From positions 1 through 43,529 of the forward strand of contig JBKOUY010000041.1 of assembly GCA_046723645.1 (NCBI GenBank): a stretch of DNA of 43,529 nt, in the 5' to 3' direction. The notes under the pieces are model-generated. The model was given only the letters and a program-made list of their open reading frames with translations, did not search any database and was not told the DNA's origin. The translations under genes and the position numbers were made by a program. Source of the DNA: DASQUK01 sp046723645 (GTDB lineage: Bacteria > Actinomycetota > Acidimicrobiia > Acidimicrobiales > VFJN01). Position 1 is the stretch's first letter; every line of letters starts with the position of its first letter. This document shows positions 6,662-17,344 of this stretch, in pieces.

Positions 6662-8797
6662 GTGCTCGAGCAGGCCTGGATCATCCCCGTCATCCCCGCG
6701 GCCTCGTTCTTCCTGATCCTGCTGTTCGGGAAGCGGATGCCCCGGAAGGGCAGCGAGCTTGGCATCGCCGCCGTGGGCGCCGCCTTCGTGCTGGCGGCCG
6801 TGACCCAGGTGCAGTGGTTCCAGCACGTCAACGACGCCGAGCACGAGTCCGAGCCCGCGGGGGAGCACGCCGCCGCCATCGTCGCCGCCGACAGCGAGAC
6901 CGCGTCCCCGGCCCAGGAGGGCGAGCCCGCCGCCGAGTCCGAGGAGCATGCCTCGATCCAACCGGTCACACGCGAGTGGGACTGGTTCCAGGTCGGCGAG
7001 CGCGAGGTCCACGTCGGCACCCTCATCGACGGCCCGGCCGTGATGATGCTGATCGTCGTCACGCTGGTCTCGCTGCTGGTCCACGTCTACTCGACCGACT
7101 ACGTGGCCGGCGATCGCCGCTACACCCACTTCTTCGCGTTCCTGTCGCTGTTCACCGCGTCGATGCTCGGCCTGGTCATGTCGAGCAGCACCCTGCAGCT
7201 CATGGTCTGTTGGGAGCTTGTCGGCGTCTGCTCCTTCGTGCTCATCGGCCACTGGTGGGAGGAGAAGGCCAACAGCGACGCAGCCCTCAAGGCGTTCATC
7301 ACCAACCGGGTGGGCGACATCGGGCTGATCGTCGGCGTGATCGTCCTGTTCTTCGCCGCCGGCCAGACGTTCGACATCCTCGACATCAACACCCAGGCGC
7401 TGAACGGCGACATCAGCCATCTGGCGCTGCTGGTGGCGTCCTGTTCCCTGATCGCGGCCGTCATGTCGAAGTCGGGCCAGTTCATCCTGCACACCTGGCT
7501 GCCCGACGCCATGGCCGGCCCCACACCGGTGTCCGCCCTCATCCACGCCGCCACCATGGTCGTGGCCGGCATCTACATGGTCTCCCGGCTCTACGGGGTG
7601 TTCTGGGAGGGGCTGTCGATCGGCATCTCGAGCATCAACCTGCTCGCACTCGTCGGCGGCGTCACGGTGCTCGGCGGGGCGGGGCTGGCGTTCGTGCAGA
7701 ACGACATCAAGCGGGTCCTCGCCTACTCCACGGTGTCGCAGCTCGGCTACATGGTCATGGCGCTCGGCGTCGGCGCCTGGACCGCGGCGCTGTTCCACCT
7801 GTTCACGCACGCGTTCTTCAAGGCCTGCCTGTTCCTCGGCTCCGGGTCGGTCAGCCACGCAGCCCACACCTTCGACATGCGGGAGATGGGCGGCCTGCGC
7901 AAACCGATGCCGCACACCTACAAGACGTTCCTCATCGCCACCGGCGCGCTCATCGGCATCGTCCCGCTGGCCGGCTTCTGGTCGAAGGACGAGATCCTGG
8001 CCGGCGCGTCACAGCTCGGCGGCGCCGGCAACTACAAGGTCTTCATGGTCGTCGGCATCATCGGCGCGCTCATGACGGCCATCTACATGACGCGGTGCGT
8101 CTACCTCACCTTCTTCGGCGAGTTCCGCGGCCATGGCCACCCCCACGAGTCGGGGCCGCGCATCGTCGTGCCCCTCTGGATCCTGGCAACGCTCGGCGTC
8201 TTCGCCGGCCTCGCCAACCTCCCCTCGGCGCTGGCCCCCGACAGCGTGGAGCTGCGGTTCGAGCACTACTACGAGCCGGTGGGGCCCTACTTCCCGAGCA
8301 TCGTGCCGAGCTTCGCCCACCCCGAGTTCTCGTGGGGCATCGCCATCGCCAGCACGCTCATCGCATTTCTCGGCATCGGCGTCGGGGTCGGCTGGTACAC
8401 CGGCCGGATCGCGCTACGTGGCATCACCGCGCGCAACGCGCTGGCCCGCGTCGGGTACACGACGCTGGTCAACAAGTACTACTTCGATCACCTGTACACC
8501 GACGTGATCGCCGCCAGCACCAAGGGGTCCATCGCCCGCGGCGTCAACTGGTTCAACCAGAACGTGATCGACGGTGTTGTCAACGGCGCCGGTCGCCTCG
8601 CCACCGCCGGCGGGCGTTGGGTGTACACGCACGTCGACCAGCAGGTGGTCGACGGGGCCATCAACGGTTCCGCGGGCGCCGCCCAGACCGGCGGCCAGGT
8701 CTTCCGCCAGCTGACGTCCGGCAAGGTCCAGCAATACGGCGCCCTCCTGTTCGGGGCCGCTGCGCTGTTCGCCGGCGCATTCATCGTCTTCGTCTGA
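6662..8797 (+). CDS. nuoL: NADH-quinone oxidoreductase subunit L
   Basis: Distal antiporter-like proton pump of complex I, with the long lateral helix at its C-terminus. 711 residues, somewhat longer than the usual 600-660. Core motifs are CWELVGVCSFVLIGHWW, with the essential TM5 glutamate, SGQFILHTWLPDAMAGPTPV and THAFFKACLFLGSGSV. Part of the extra length is an acidic Glu/Ala-rich loop at about residues 58-100 between helices 2 and 3, not usual in the family. The C-terminal 150 residues contain the NKYYFDHLY segment and amphipathic helix typical of NuoL. GTG start 8 bases after nuoK. Confidence 0.95.
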   Translation: MLEQAWIIPVIPAASFFLILLFGKRMPRKGSELGIAAVGAAFVLAAVTQVQWFQHVNDAEHESEPAGEHAAAIVAADSETASPAQEGEPAAESEEHASIQPVTREWDWFQVGEREVHVGTLIDGPAVMMLIVVTLVSLLVHVYSTDYVAGDRRYTHFFAFLSLFTASMLGLVMSSSTLQLMVCWELVGVCSFVLIGHWWEEKANSDAALKAFITNRVGDIGLIVGVIVLFFAAGQTFDILDINTQALNGDISHLALLVASCSLIAAVMSKSGQFILHTWLPDAMAGPTPVSALIHAATMVVAGIYMVSRLYGVFWEGLSIGISSINLLALVGGVTVLGGAGLAFVQNDIKRVLAYSTVSQLGYMVMALGVGAWTAALFHLFTHAFFKACLFLGSGSVSHAAHTFDMREMGGLRKPMPHTYKTFLIATGALIGIVPLAGFWSKDEILAGASQLGGAGNYKVFMVVGIIGALMTAIYMTRCVYLTFFGEFRGHGHPHESGPRIVVPLWILATLGVFAGLANLPSALAPDSVELRFEHYYEPVGPYFPSIVPSFAHPEFSWGIAIASTLIAFLGIGVGVGWYTGRIALRGITARNALARVGYTTLVNKYYFDHLYTDVIAASTKGSIARGVNWFNQNVIDGVVNGAGRLATAGGRWVYTHVDQQVVDGAINGSAGAAQTGGQVFRQLTSGKVQQYGALLFGAAALFAGAFIVFV

Positions 8798-8810
8798 TTG
8801 GTTCAACCCG

Positions 8811-10373
8811 ATGAACAATGAGTTCCTGACCGACTGGGGCCTGACCCTCATGGTGTTCCTGCCGGCCGCGGGGGCGCTGGTGATGCTGCTCATCCCCAGG
8901 GCCGACGAGCAGGCGCACAAGTGGGTCGCGATGGTCGCGGCGCTCGCCAGCGCGGGCGTGGGCGTCGCAGTGCTGGCGGACTTCAACTACGACCGCACGG
9001 CCGACCTGCAGTTCGTGGTCGACAAGCCATGGATCGACGTGATCCACGCCCGGTACTTCGTCGGGATCGACGGGCTGTCGCTTCCGCTCGTGGCGCTGAC
9101 GCTGCTGATCACGCCGCTGTGCATCGTCTACAGCTGGAACCACTTCCCCGAGCCGCGGAACCCCAAGGCGTTCCTGATCCTGCTGCTGGTGTTGCAGACC
9201 GGCATGCTCGGCACCTTCGTGGCGCAGGATCTCATCCTGTTCTTCGTCTTCTTCGAGGTCGTGCTGCTGCCGATGTACTTCCTGATCGGCGTGTGGGGGG
9301 CCGAACAGCGCCAGTACGCGGCGATCAAGTTCTTCTTGTTCACGCTGTTCGGGTCGGCGCTGATGATCGTCAGCTTCCTGGCCCTGTTCTTCGTGGCCGG
9401 CGGCGACACGTTCGCCATCCCCGAGCTGGCGGAGCGCATCTCCGATCCCGCCCGTTTCGGCATCGAGGCGGTGCCGCTGGCGACGCAGGTGCTCATCTTC
9501 GGTGGCATGTTCATGGGCTTCGGCATCAAGGTGCCGATCTTCCCGTTCCACACCTGGCTGCCCGACGCCCATACGCAGGCCCCCACGGTCGGCTCGGTCA
9601 TCCTGGCCGCCATCCTGCTGAAGCTCGGCACCTACGGCTTCATCCGGGTGGCGCTGCCGATCCTGCCGGAGGCCGCGGTCGAGTGGGCGCCGTACATCGG
9701 TGCGCTCGCGGTCATCGGCATCATCTACGGCGCACTGGCGTGCCTGGCGCAGACCGACATGAAACGGCTCATCGCCTTCTCGTCGGTGTCGCACATGGGG
9801 TTCGTGATGCTCGGCATCGCGACGCTCACCGACTTCGGCCTCAACGCCGCGGTGATGGGCATGGTCGCCCACGGGCTCATCACCGGCATGCTGTTCTTCC
9901 TCGCCGGGTCGGTGAAGGACCGCTACCACACGCTGGAGATCCGCCGGCTCGGCGGCATCCTGATGAAGGCGCCCCGGATGGGCTGGATCCTGGGTTTCAC
10001 CGCCATGGCCTCGCTGGGCCTGCCTGGGCTCGCGGGATTCTGGGGCGAGTTCCCGGCCATCCTGTCCGCCTACGACCCGGGCGCCGGCCTGTCCACAGTG
10101 ACGTTCCGGGTCTACATGGTCATCGCCGCCCTCGGAACCGTGTTCGCCGCGGGCTACCTGCTGTGGCTGTACCAGCGGACCTCGTTCGGCGTCCCCACCG
10201 AGGAGTTCGAGGACGAGGCCATTCCCGACGTGCAGGTGCCCGAGTGGATCGCCTGGGTGCCGATGCTGGTCCTCATCCTCGTGATCGGCGTCTACCCCAA
10301 CGTGGTGTTCCGCGTCACCGACGACCAGCTCACCTCGGTGGCGCAGATGGTCGCGTCGGCGGTCGGGGGCTGA
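8811..10373 (+). CDS. nuoM: NADH-quinone oxidoreductase subunit M
   Basis: Antiporter-like proton-pumping subunit, 520 residues, about 14 membrane helices. The TM5 glutamate lies in LILFFVFFEVVLLPMYFLIG; the TM7 lysine/proline block is IKVPIFPFHTWLPDAHTQAP, and the TM8 region has ILLKLGTYGFIRVALPI. ATG at 8811 follows nuoL by 13 bases. It is followed by a 124-base gap that carries the repeated ATTGCCTC element, then nuoN. Confidence 0.95.
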   Translation: MNNEFLTDWGLTLMVFLPAAGALVMLLIPRADEQAHKWVAMVAALASAGVGVAVLADFNYDRTADLQFVVDKPWIDVIHARYFVGIDGLSLPLVALTLLITPLCIVYSWNHFPEPRNPKAFLILLLVLQTGMLGTFVAQDLILFFVFFEVVLLPMYFLIGVWGAEQRQYAAIKFFLFTLFGSALMIVSFLALFFVAGGDTFAIPELAERISDPARFGIEAVPLATQVLIFGGMFMGFGIKVPIFPFHTWLPDAHTQAPTVGSVILAAILLKLGTYGFIRVALPILPEAAVEWAPYIGALAVIGIIYGALACLAQTDMKRLIAFSSVSHMGFVMLGIATLTDFGLNAAVMGMVAHGLITGMLFFLAGSVKDRYHTLEIRRLGGILMKAPRMGWILGFTAMASLGLPGLAGFWGEFPAILSAYDPGAGLSTVTFRVYMVIAALGTVFAAGYLLWLYQRTSFGVPTEEFEDEAIPDVQVPEWIAWVPMLVLILVIGVYPNVVFRVTDDQLTSVAQMVASAVGG

Positions 10374-10388
10374 GCGTGCGTTCGACCC

Positions 10389-10483
10389 GAGGCAATGCCG
10401 AACGGTGTGCGGCGGGCGAGGCGTGGACGCACGACGACCGTTCCTCATTGCCTCAGGTGCTGTCGACCGTTAGCCATTGCCTC
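10389..10483 (+). repeat. inverted plus tandem ATTGCCTC repeat element between nuoM and nuoN
   Basis: One inverted copy (GAGGCAATGCCGAACGGT, 10389-10406) is followed by two direct copies of ACCGTTnnnCATTGCCTC at 10437-10454 and 10466-10483, exactly 29 bases apart. The inverted and first direct copies can fold into an 18-bp imperfect stem (15 matches), leaving a 30-base loop that itself starts GTGC and ends close to GCAC. A related element with the same 29-base spacing lies at 42025-42089. Function is unknown; a dispersed intergenic repeat or an operator are both possible. Confidence 0.6.
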
Positions 10484-10497
10484 GCCGCCACCCGGGG

Positions 10498-12018
10498 GTG
10501 GCGGTGCTGAACGTCCTCGCGTCCCTGGCCCAGCCCGACGACGGCTTCGTCCGGCCGGTGATCGACTGGCACGCGCTCGCCCCCGAGCTGGTGCTCACGG
10601 CCGTGCTGTGCATCGTGCTCGTGGCCGACCTGTTCCTCCCCGAGGACCGCAAAGCGCTGCTCCCATCGCTCGCGGGGCTGGGGCTGCTGGCGGCGCTGAT
10701 CCCGGTGCTCACCCTGGCCGTCGACGGCGCCGACCGCCGCATGTTCGGCGGCGCCTACGTGGTCGACAACTTCGCGCTGGTGGTCAAGGCGCTGTTCCTG
10801 GTGGCCGGCTACGTCACCGTGCTCCAGTCGACCAACTACATCGCCGAGGGGGACTATCCGGAGGGCGAGTACTACTTCCTGCTGCTGTCGTCGATCCTGG
10901 GCATGACGGTCATGGGATCGGCGCGCGACCTGGTGACGATCTTCGTCGCGCTGGAGCTGCTGTCGATCCCCGCCTACCTGCTGGCCGGCTGGCGCAAGCG
11001 CGATCCCAAGGGCAACGAGGCGGGCGCCAAGTACTACCTGATGGGGGTGTTCGCCAGCGGCGTGCTGCTGTACGGCATGTCGCTGCTCTACGGCGTGGCG
11101 GGGAGCACCAAGCTGTCCGACATCGCCGGCGCCCTGGGCGGAGCGGAGAGCGTGCCGGCGGTCACGCTGGCCATCGTGTTCTGCATCGCGGGGTTCGGCT
11201 TCAAGGTGTCGGCCGTGCCGTTCCACACGTGGGCGCCCGACACCTACGAGGGCGCACCGACCCCGATCACCGCGTTCCTCTCCGTGTCGTCCAAGGCCGC
11301 GGGGTTCGTCGCCCTGCTGCAGCTGGTGATCATCGGGTTCGCCGAGCGGCCCGACGTCGTGCGGCCGCTCATGTGGGTCCTCGCAGCGCTGTCGATGACG
11401 ATCGGCAACGTCGTGGCCCTGCGCCAGACCAACGTGGTCCGGATGCTGGCGTACTCGGGGATCTCGCAGGCCGGGTTCATGCTGGCGCCGCTGGCGGTGG
11501 TGGGGCAGATCGGCGACGACACGCTGACGGCGGTCGTCACCTACCTCGTGATCTACGCGGCCATGAACCTGGGCGCCTTCACGGTGGTCATGGCCGCGGC
11601 CCGCAAGACCGGCAGCGCCGACGTGACGAGCTTCGGCGGGCTGTTCGAGTACGCACCGTCGCTGGCCGTGCTGATGTCGCTCTTCCTGTTCTCGCTGGCC
11701 GGCATCCCACCGCTGGCGGGGTGGCTGGCGAAGTTCGTCGCCTTTCGGGCGGTCATCGACGCCGACACCGGCTGGGCGTACGCCCTGGCGGTGATCATGG
11801 CCGTCAACTCGGTGATTGCGCTCGCGTACTACGCCAACATTGCCAAGGAGATGTGGATGAACCCGGCGCCTGGCGGCGACAAGACGCCGGTGCGGGTGCC
11901 GGTGTCGCTGACCGCAGCGCTCGCCATCACCGCCGTGTTCACGCTGGTGTTCGGGGTCACGCAGTGGGCCACCGAGCTCGGTGAGATGGCCAGCTTCGTG
12001 GCGAACATAGGGCCGTAG
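10498..12018 (+). CDS. nuoN: NADH-quinone oxidoreductase subunit N
   Basis: Third antiporter-like proton pump of complex I, next to NuoK. 506 residues from the GTG at 10498; GTG 10504 and TTG 10477 are alternatives, and the true start is not settled. Conserved blocks are LVTIFVALELLSIPAYLLAG, with the TM5 glutamate, GFGFKVSAVPFHTWAPDTYE and MLAYSGISQAGFMLAPLA. Unlike the tightly packed genes before it, it is separated from nuoM by 124 bases that hold a repeat element. Last nuo gene; the methyltransferase midA follows after 64 bases. Confidence 0.94.
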   Translation: MAVLNVLASLAQPDDGFVRPVIDWHALAPELVLTAVLCIVLVADLFLPEDRKALLPSLAGLGLLAALIPVLTLAVDGADRRMFGGAYVVDNFALVVKALFLVAGYVTVLQSTNYIAEGDYPEGEYYFLLLSSILGMTVMGSARDLVTIFVALELLSIPAYLLAGWRKRDPKGNEAGAKYYLMGVFASGVLLYGMSLLYGVAGSTKLSDIAGALGGAESVPAVTLAIVFCIAGFGFKVSAVPFHTWAPDTYEGAPTPITAFLSVSSKAAGFVALLQLVIIGFAERPDVVRPLMWVLAALSMTIGNVVALRQTNVVRMLAYSGISQAGFMLAPLAVVGQIGDDTLTAVVTYLVIYAAMNLGAFTVVMAAARKTGSADVTSFGGLFEYAPSLAVLMSLFLFSLAGIPPLAGWLAKFVAFRAVIDADTGWAYALAVIMAVNSVIALAYYANIAKEMWMNPAPGGDKTPVRVPVSLTAALAITAVFTLVFGVTQWATELGEMASFVANIGP

Positions 12019-12082
12019 ATCCCGTCTCCGCGTTTGGTTCGCGGGATTGGCCGCGGTGACGACCGTTCCCGCGGACGGAACC

Positions 12083-13246
12083 ATGGATCACGTGACCGCC
12101 GCCGACCGCATCGCCGCCGAGATCCGCCGCCACGGGCCGCGGCCGTTGGAGCGGGTGCTGGAGGTCGCGCTCTACGACCCGGCCGTCGGCTTCTACGAGA
12201 CCGGCGGCCGCTCGGGCGGTCGCCAGGGCGACTTCCTGACCAGCCCGGAGGTGGGACCGCTGTTCGGCGCGGCCGTGGGCCGGGCGCTCGACCGCTGGTG
12301 GCGCGCCATGGGGTCGCCCGACCCGTTCGTCGTGGTCGACGCGGGAGCGGGGCCGGGCACGCTGTGCCGGGCGGTGCTCGCCTCGGCCCCGGACTGCGCG
12401 CCGGCGCTGCGCTACGTCCTCGTCGAGCGCTCGGGCGCCCAGCGGCGGCTGCATGCGCAGACGCTGCGCCTGGAGGACCCGGCACTCGCCTTCGCGCCGG
12501 TCGATCCCGACACCGAGGCACCGGTGCCGGAAGCGGTGCGGGGGCCGATCTGCGTCAGCCTGGCCGAGCTGCCCCGGGTCAAGGGACCCACCGTGGTGCT
12601 GGCCAACGAGCTGCTGGACAACCTGCCGTTCGGCCTGGCCGAGCGCGGCGCCGCCGCCGACTGGTGGGAGGTGCGCGTCGACCTCGGCGATGTCGGGGGC
12701 CCGGCGCCGCCCGCAAGGTTCGTCCAGTCGCTCGTGCCGCTGGACGAGGGACGGTCCGAGCTGTTGGGCCGGCTGGTGCCGAACCCGGTCGCGGGCGCAC
12801 GAGTCCCGCTGCAGGACGTTGCCCGGGCCTGGTTGCGTGACGCCCTCTCGGTCGCCGGCGCCGGCGGCCGGGTAGTCGCGTTCGACTATGCGGCCACCAC
12901 CGCGGAGCTGGCCGGCCGCCCGCAGGACCAGTGGGTCCGGACCTACCGTGGGCACCGGCGCGGCAGCACGTTTCTCGACTCCCTGGGCGAGCAGGACGTC
13001 ACCTGCGAGGTGGCGGTCGACCAGCTGGCGACCGTCAAGCGGCCCGAGCTCGATCGGAGCCAGGCCGACTGGTTGCGCGCCTGGGGCATCGACGAGCTCG
13101 TGGCCGAGGGCCGTGCCGAGTGGAGCGAGCGCGCTCACGTCGGCGACCTCGCCGCGCTCCGCGCCCGCAGCCGCGTCACCGAGTCCGACGCTTTGCTGGA
13201 CCCATCCGGCCTCGGCGGCTTCCGTGTCCTCGAGTGGACCGGTTGA
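12083..13246 (+). CDS. midA: MidA/NDUFAF7-family SAM-dependent methyltransferase
   Basis: 387 residues from the ATG at 12083, preceded by GGACGGAA; a TTG at 12047 would add 12 unconserved residues. The family hallmark GRQGDFLTSPEVGPLFG (46-62) follows YDPAVGFYETGG (31-42), and the SAM-binding motif is VVVDAGAGPGTL (83-94). The mitochondrial member NDUFAF7 dimethylates an arginine of the NuoD homologue NDUFS2 and is needed for complex I assembly. The gene sits directly after nuoN on the same strand, so the same role towards NuoD is likely. Bacterial members are usually annotated only as class I SAM methyltransferases; the substrate here is inferred from context. Confidence 0.85.
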   Translation: MDHVTAADRIAAEIRRHGPRPLERVLEVALYDPAVGFYETGGRSGGRQGDFLTSPEVGPLFGAAVGRALDRWWRAMGSPDPFVVVDAGAGPGTLCRAVLASAPDCAPALRYVLVERSGAQRRLHAQTLRLEDPALAFAPVDPDTEAPVPEAVRGPICVSLAELPRVKGPTVVLANELLDNLPFGLAERGAAADWWEVRVDLGDVGGPAPPARFVQSLVPLDEGRSELLGRLVPNPVAGARVPLQDVARAWLRDALSVAGAGGRVVAFDYAATTAELAGRPQDQWVRTYRGHRRGSTFLDSLGEQDVTCEVAVDQLATVKRPELDRSQADWLRAWGIDELVAEGRAEWSERAHVGDLAALRARSRVTESDALLDPSGLGGFRVLEWTG

Positions 13247-13261
13247 GGAGTTGGGCGCCGC

Positions 13262-13912
13262 TCAGGCGCGATCGGCTGCGGCGGCCGCCAGCAGGGCCTC
13301 GATGCCGGCGACGATGAAGTCGAGCCCCAGCTCGAACTCGGCGTCGTAGCGGGCGGGCGTCATCTCGCCGAGGTTCTCGAGCGCGGACAGGTCCGGGAAG
13401 CGGCTCAGGTCCAGCACGTCGCCGGGAGACTCAGGGCGCCGCCCGGCGCCCGCCTGTTCCGAGACCTGTCCCTGGGTGAAGCTGGCGAGTATGCCCAGGA
13501 CCTGATCCGCGGCCTCGACGTCGAGGCCGATGGCGCGGAGCTCGCAGATGGCCGAGTCGACGAAGCTCGCCGTGCCCTCGGTGATCAGCGGCCGGCCGGC
13601 AACCAACGGGACGGCGTTGGGGTGGCTCAGGAGCACCGACCGGTAGGTACGGGCGTGCTGCCGGACCCGCTCCTGCCAGGGCTCGGGCCCCGACGCGACG
13701 AGCGGCATCTCGCCGAAGATCAACTCGACCACGCCATCGATCAGGTCCTCCTTGCTCGCGACGTAGCCGTACAGCGACATTGCCTCCACGCCCAGAACCC
13801 GTCCGAGGCGGCGCATGCTGAGGGCGTCCACCCCCTCGCGATCCACCAGGTCGAGCGCCGCCTGCAGGACCCGCGCCCTGGTCAGCGCGGGGCGTGCTGG
13901 TGGGGTCGCCAT
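13262..13912 (-). CDS. TetR/AcrR family transcriptional regulator
   Basis: 216 residues from the ATG at 13912. The N-terminal DNA-binding domain (about 10-57) has the TetR layout: TRARVLQAALDLVDREG, then LSMRRLGRVLGVEAMSLYGY as the helix-turn-helix, then SKEDLIDG. The C-terminal part (LLSHPNAVPLVAGRPL, then an ASFTQGQVSEQ helix) resembles the tetracycline-repressor type ligand domain. The open frame continues upstream of 13912, but the extra 79 residues look non-coding and overlap the acs start. Divergent from acs with a 124-base shared region, so acs and its own gene are the likely targets. It converges with midA. Confidence 0.88.
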   Translation of the reverse strand: MATPPARPALTRARVLQAALDLVDREGVDALSMRRLGRVLGVEAMSLYGYVASKEDLIDGVVELIFGEMPLVASGPEPWQERVRQHARTYRSVLLSHPNAVPLVAGRPLITEGTASFVDSAICELRAIGLDVEAADQVLGILASFTQGQVSEQAGAGRRPESPGDVLDLSRFPDLSALENLGEMTPARYDAEFELGLDFIVAGIEALLAAAAADRA

Positions 13913-13966
13913 TCCTGCACCATGGCACGTCGCACGGCGGCCGGCCACCGCATCGCCGACGGCAGA

Positions 13967-13972
13967 TAGGCT
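13967..13972 (+). promoter_or_regulatory. probable -10 element (TAGGCT) for acs
   Basis: TAGGCT identical to that before nuoA, 64 bases upstream of the acs ATG, in the region shared with the divergent TetR gene. Unlike nuoA, acs would have a leader with a ribosome site (GGGGGAGAGG at 14025-14034). No -35 box is evident. Confidence 0.35.
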
Positions 13973-14036
13973 CGACTGTCCATCCAGTGCCACGACCAAC
14001 CGGTGACCAACCACCAGACACGCAGGGGGAGAGGCG

Positions 14037-16043
<2,007 letters not shown>

Positions 16044-16129
16044 GGGTGGGGGCCGGCCGCACCCGTGTCCCGGTGCGACAGAGGTGTCCCAAGCCGTACT
16101 GATCCGTACCCCGGCGTGGACGAGGTCCG

Positions 16130-17344
16130 CTACGTCCGCGCGCTGTGACGGAAGCGGCCGGCCACCTCGCCGAGCACCCCGACCGCCGTCTCGAGCTGGC
16201 TGTCGGACAGGTATGGCGCCGGCCCGAGCCGCAGGAATCGCCCCCGGGAGTCCGCGCTGACGCCCCGCTCACGCAGGGCCGCCTGGAGCCCCGACGCGTC
16301 CGGCGTGTCGAGCGCCAGGAACCCGCCGAGGCCCGACCGCGGCGTTGCGCGGTCACGGGTGATCAGGTCGTCCGGCAGGCCCAACGCGTCGAACTCGCGC
16401 GCCAGGAACTCGAGCTGGTGCCGGTACGAGGCGTGGAGGAGCTCCGGCGTCAGCCCCTGCTCGTCGAAGAACCGGAAGACCCGGGCGGCCCGGTAGTGGC
16501 TCGTCGGGTCGTAGGTGGCACCGGCGAAGCGCTGCGGGCCCGGACCGTAGGCCACCGGGTCGGGGCGGGACTGGTCGGGCAGGGTGTCGAAGTCGGCGTA
16601 CCAGCCAGTGACAACCGGCCGGAGCCGGTCGGCATGGCCCGGCAGCCGGAGGAAGCAGTTGCCCTCGCCGAGCTGCAGGTACTTGTATCCGCCGCCCACC
16701 ACCCACGCATCCCCGAGCCCCAGGGCGTGGATCGGGAGCGGCACCACGCCGAGCGCGTGGTAGGCGTCGACGAGCAGCTCCGCGCCGCGGTGGCGGCACG
16801 CGTCGGCGACGGCGTCCAGGTGGGGCACGATGTGGGCGGTCTCGAACAACACCGCCGACACCAGCACGGCCGCCGTCCGATCGTCGACGGCGGCGGTCAG
16901 GCGCTCGGCGAGCGTGGCGACCGGCTCCGCGGCCACCCACTCGACCTCGATGCCCGCCTCGGCCAGCCGCGCCAGCTGTCGCCGCAGCGTGTGGAACTCG
17001 CCGGTCGACGTCACCAGCCGGCGCCGGCGGTCGAGGGCCAGCGCCGACAGGAACCGGACGACGACGTCGTGCGTGCTGGCACCCAGGGCGATGTCACCCC
17101 CGGGGTCGCAGAGCAGGCGCCGGAACCCGCCGCGCACGGCGTCCGCCCGCTCGAAGGCGCGGTCCCACTTGCCGTCGACCAGCTCGGCGGCGTGGTCGTA
17201 CGCCTCGAGCTGCGCCTCCCGGGCGACGTCCGGCCACGCCTGATGCGAGTGCCCGGTGAGCAACAACCTGTCGGCGACGCGGAAGCGGGAATAGTGGGGG
17301 GCGAGGGCGTTGGGCGACCGGGCCAGGTCCCGGAGGTCGATCAC
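16130..17344 (-). CDS. kynU: kynureninase-like PLP enzyme (aminotransferase class V fold)
   Basis: 404 residues from the GTG at 17344, which overlaps the stop of the dioxygenase gene (GTGA), so the two are coupled. Class V fold features are a cofactor aspartate in LLVDAYHALGV (D193) and the PLP lysine in GGGYKYLQLGEGNCFLRLP (K221). Kynureninase cleaves kynurenine to anthranilate and alanine. The coupled tryptophan dioxygenase gene makes this the best reading, but the sequence is diverged and I cannot exclude a related 3-hydroxykynureninase or desulfurase-like activity. The open frame extends 47 residues further upstream inside the dioxygenase gene; that part is not coding. Confidence 0.8.
   Translation of the reverse strand: MIDLRDLARSPNALAPHYSRFRVADRLLLTGHSHQAWPDVAREAQLEAYDHAAELVDGKWDRAFERADAVRGGFRRLLCDPGGDIALGASTHDVVVRFLSALALDRRRRLVTSTGEFHTLRRQLARLAEAGIEVEWVAAEPVATLAERLTAAVDDRTAAVLVSAVLFETAHIVPHLDAVADACRHRGAELLVDAYHALGVVPLPIHALGLGDAWVVGGGYKYLQLGEGNCFLRLPGHADRLRPVVTGWYADFDTLPDQSRPDPVAYGPGPQRFAGATYDPTSHYRAARVFRFFDEQGLTPELLHASYRHQLEFLAREFDALGLPDDLITRDRATPRSGLGGFLALDTPDASGLQAALRERGVSADSRGRFLRLGPAPYLSDSQLETAVGVLGEVAGRFRHSART

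Noticed and set aside
5140..7062. 640-residue minus-strand ORF
   Set aside because: It lies opposite nuoI, nuoJ, nuoK and the start of nuoL, is full of His/Asp/Gly low-complexity runs and has no domain; a shadow of GC-rich coding on the other strand.
12019..12047. ATCCCG...CGGGAT stem after nuoN as a terminator
   Set aside because: Only 6 bp with a 17-base loop and no T-run; midA is likely read through from nuo.
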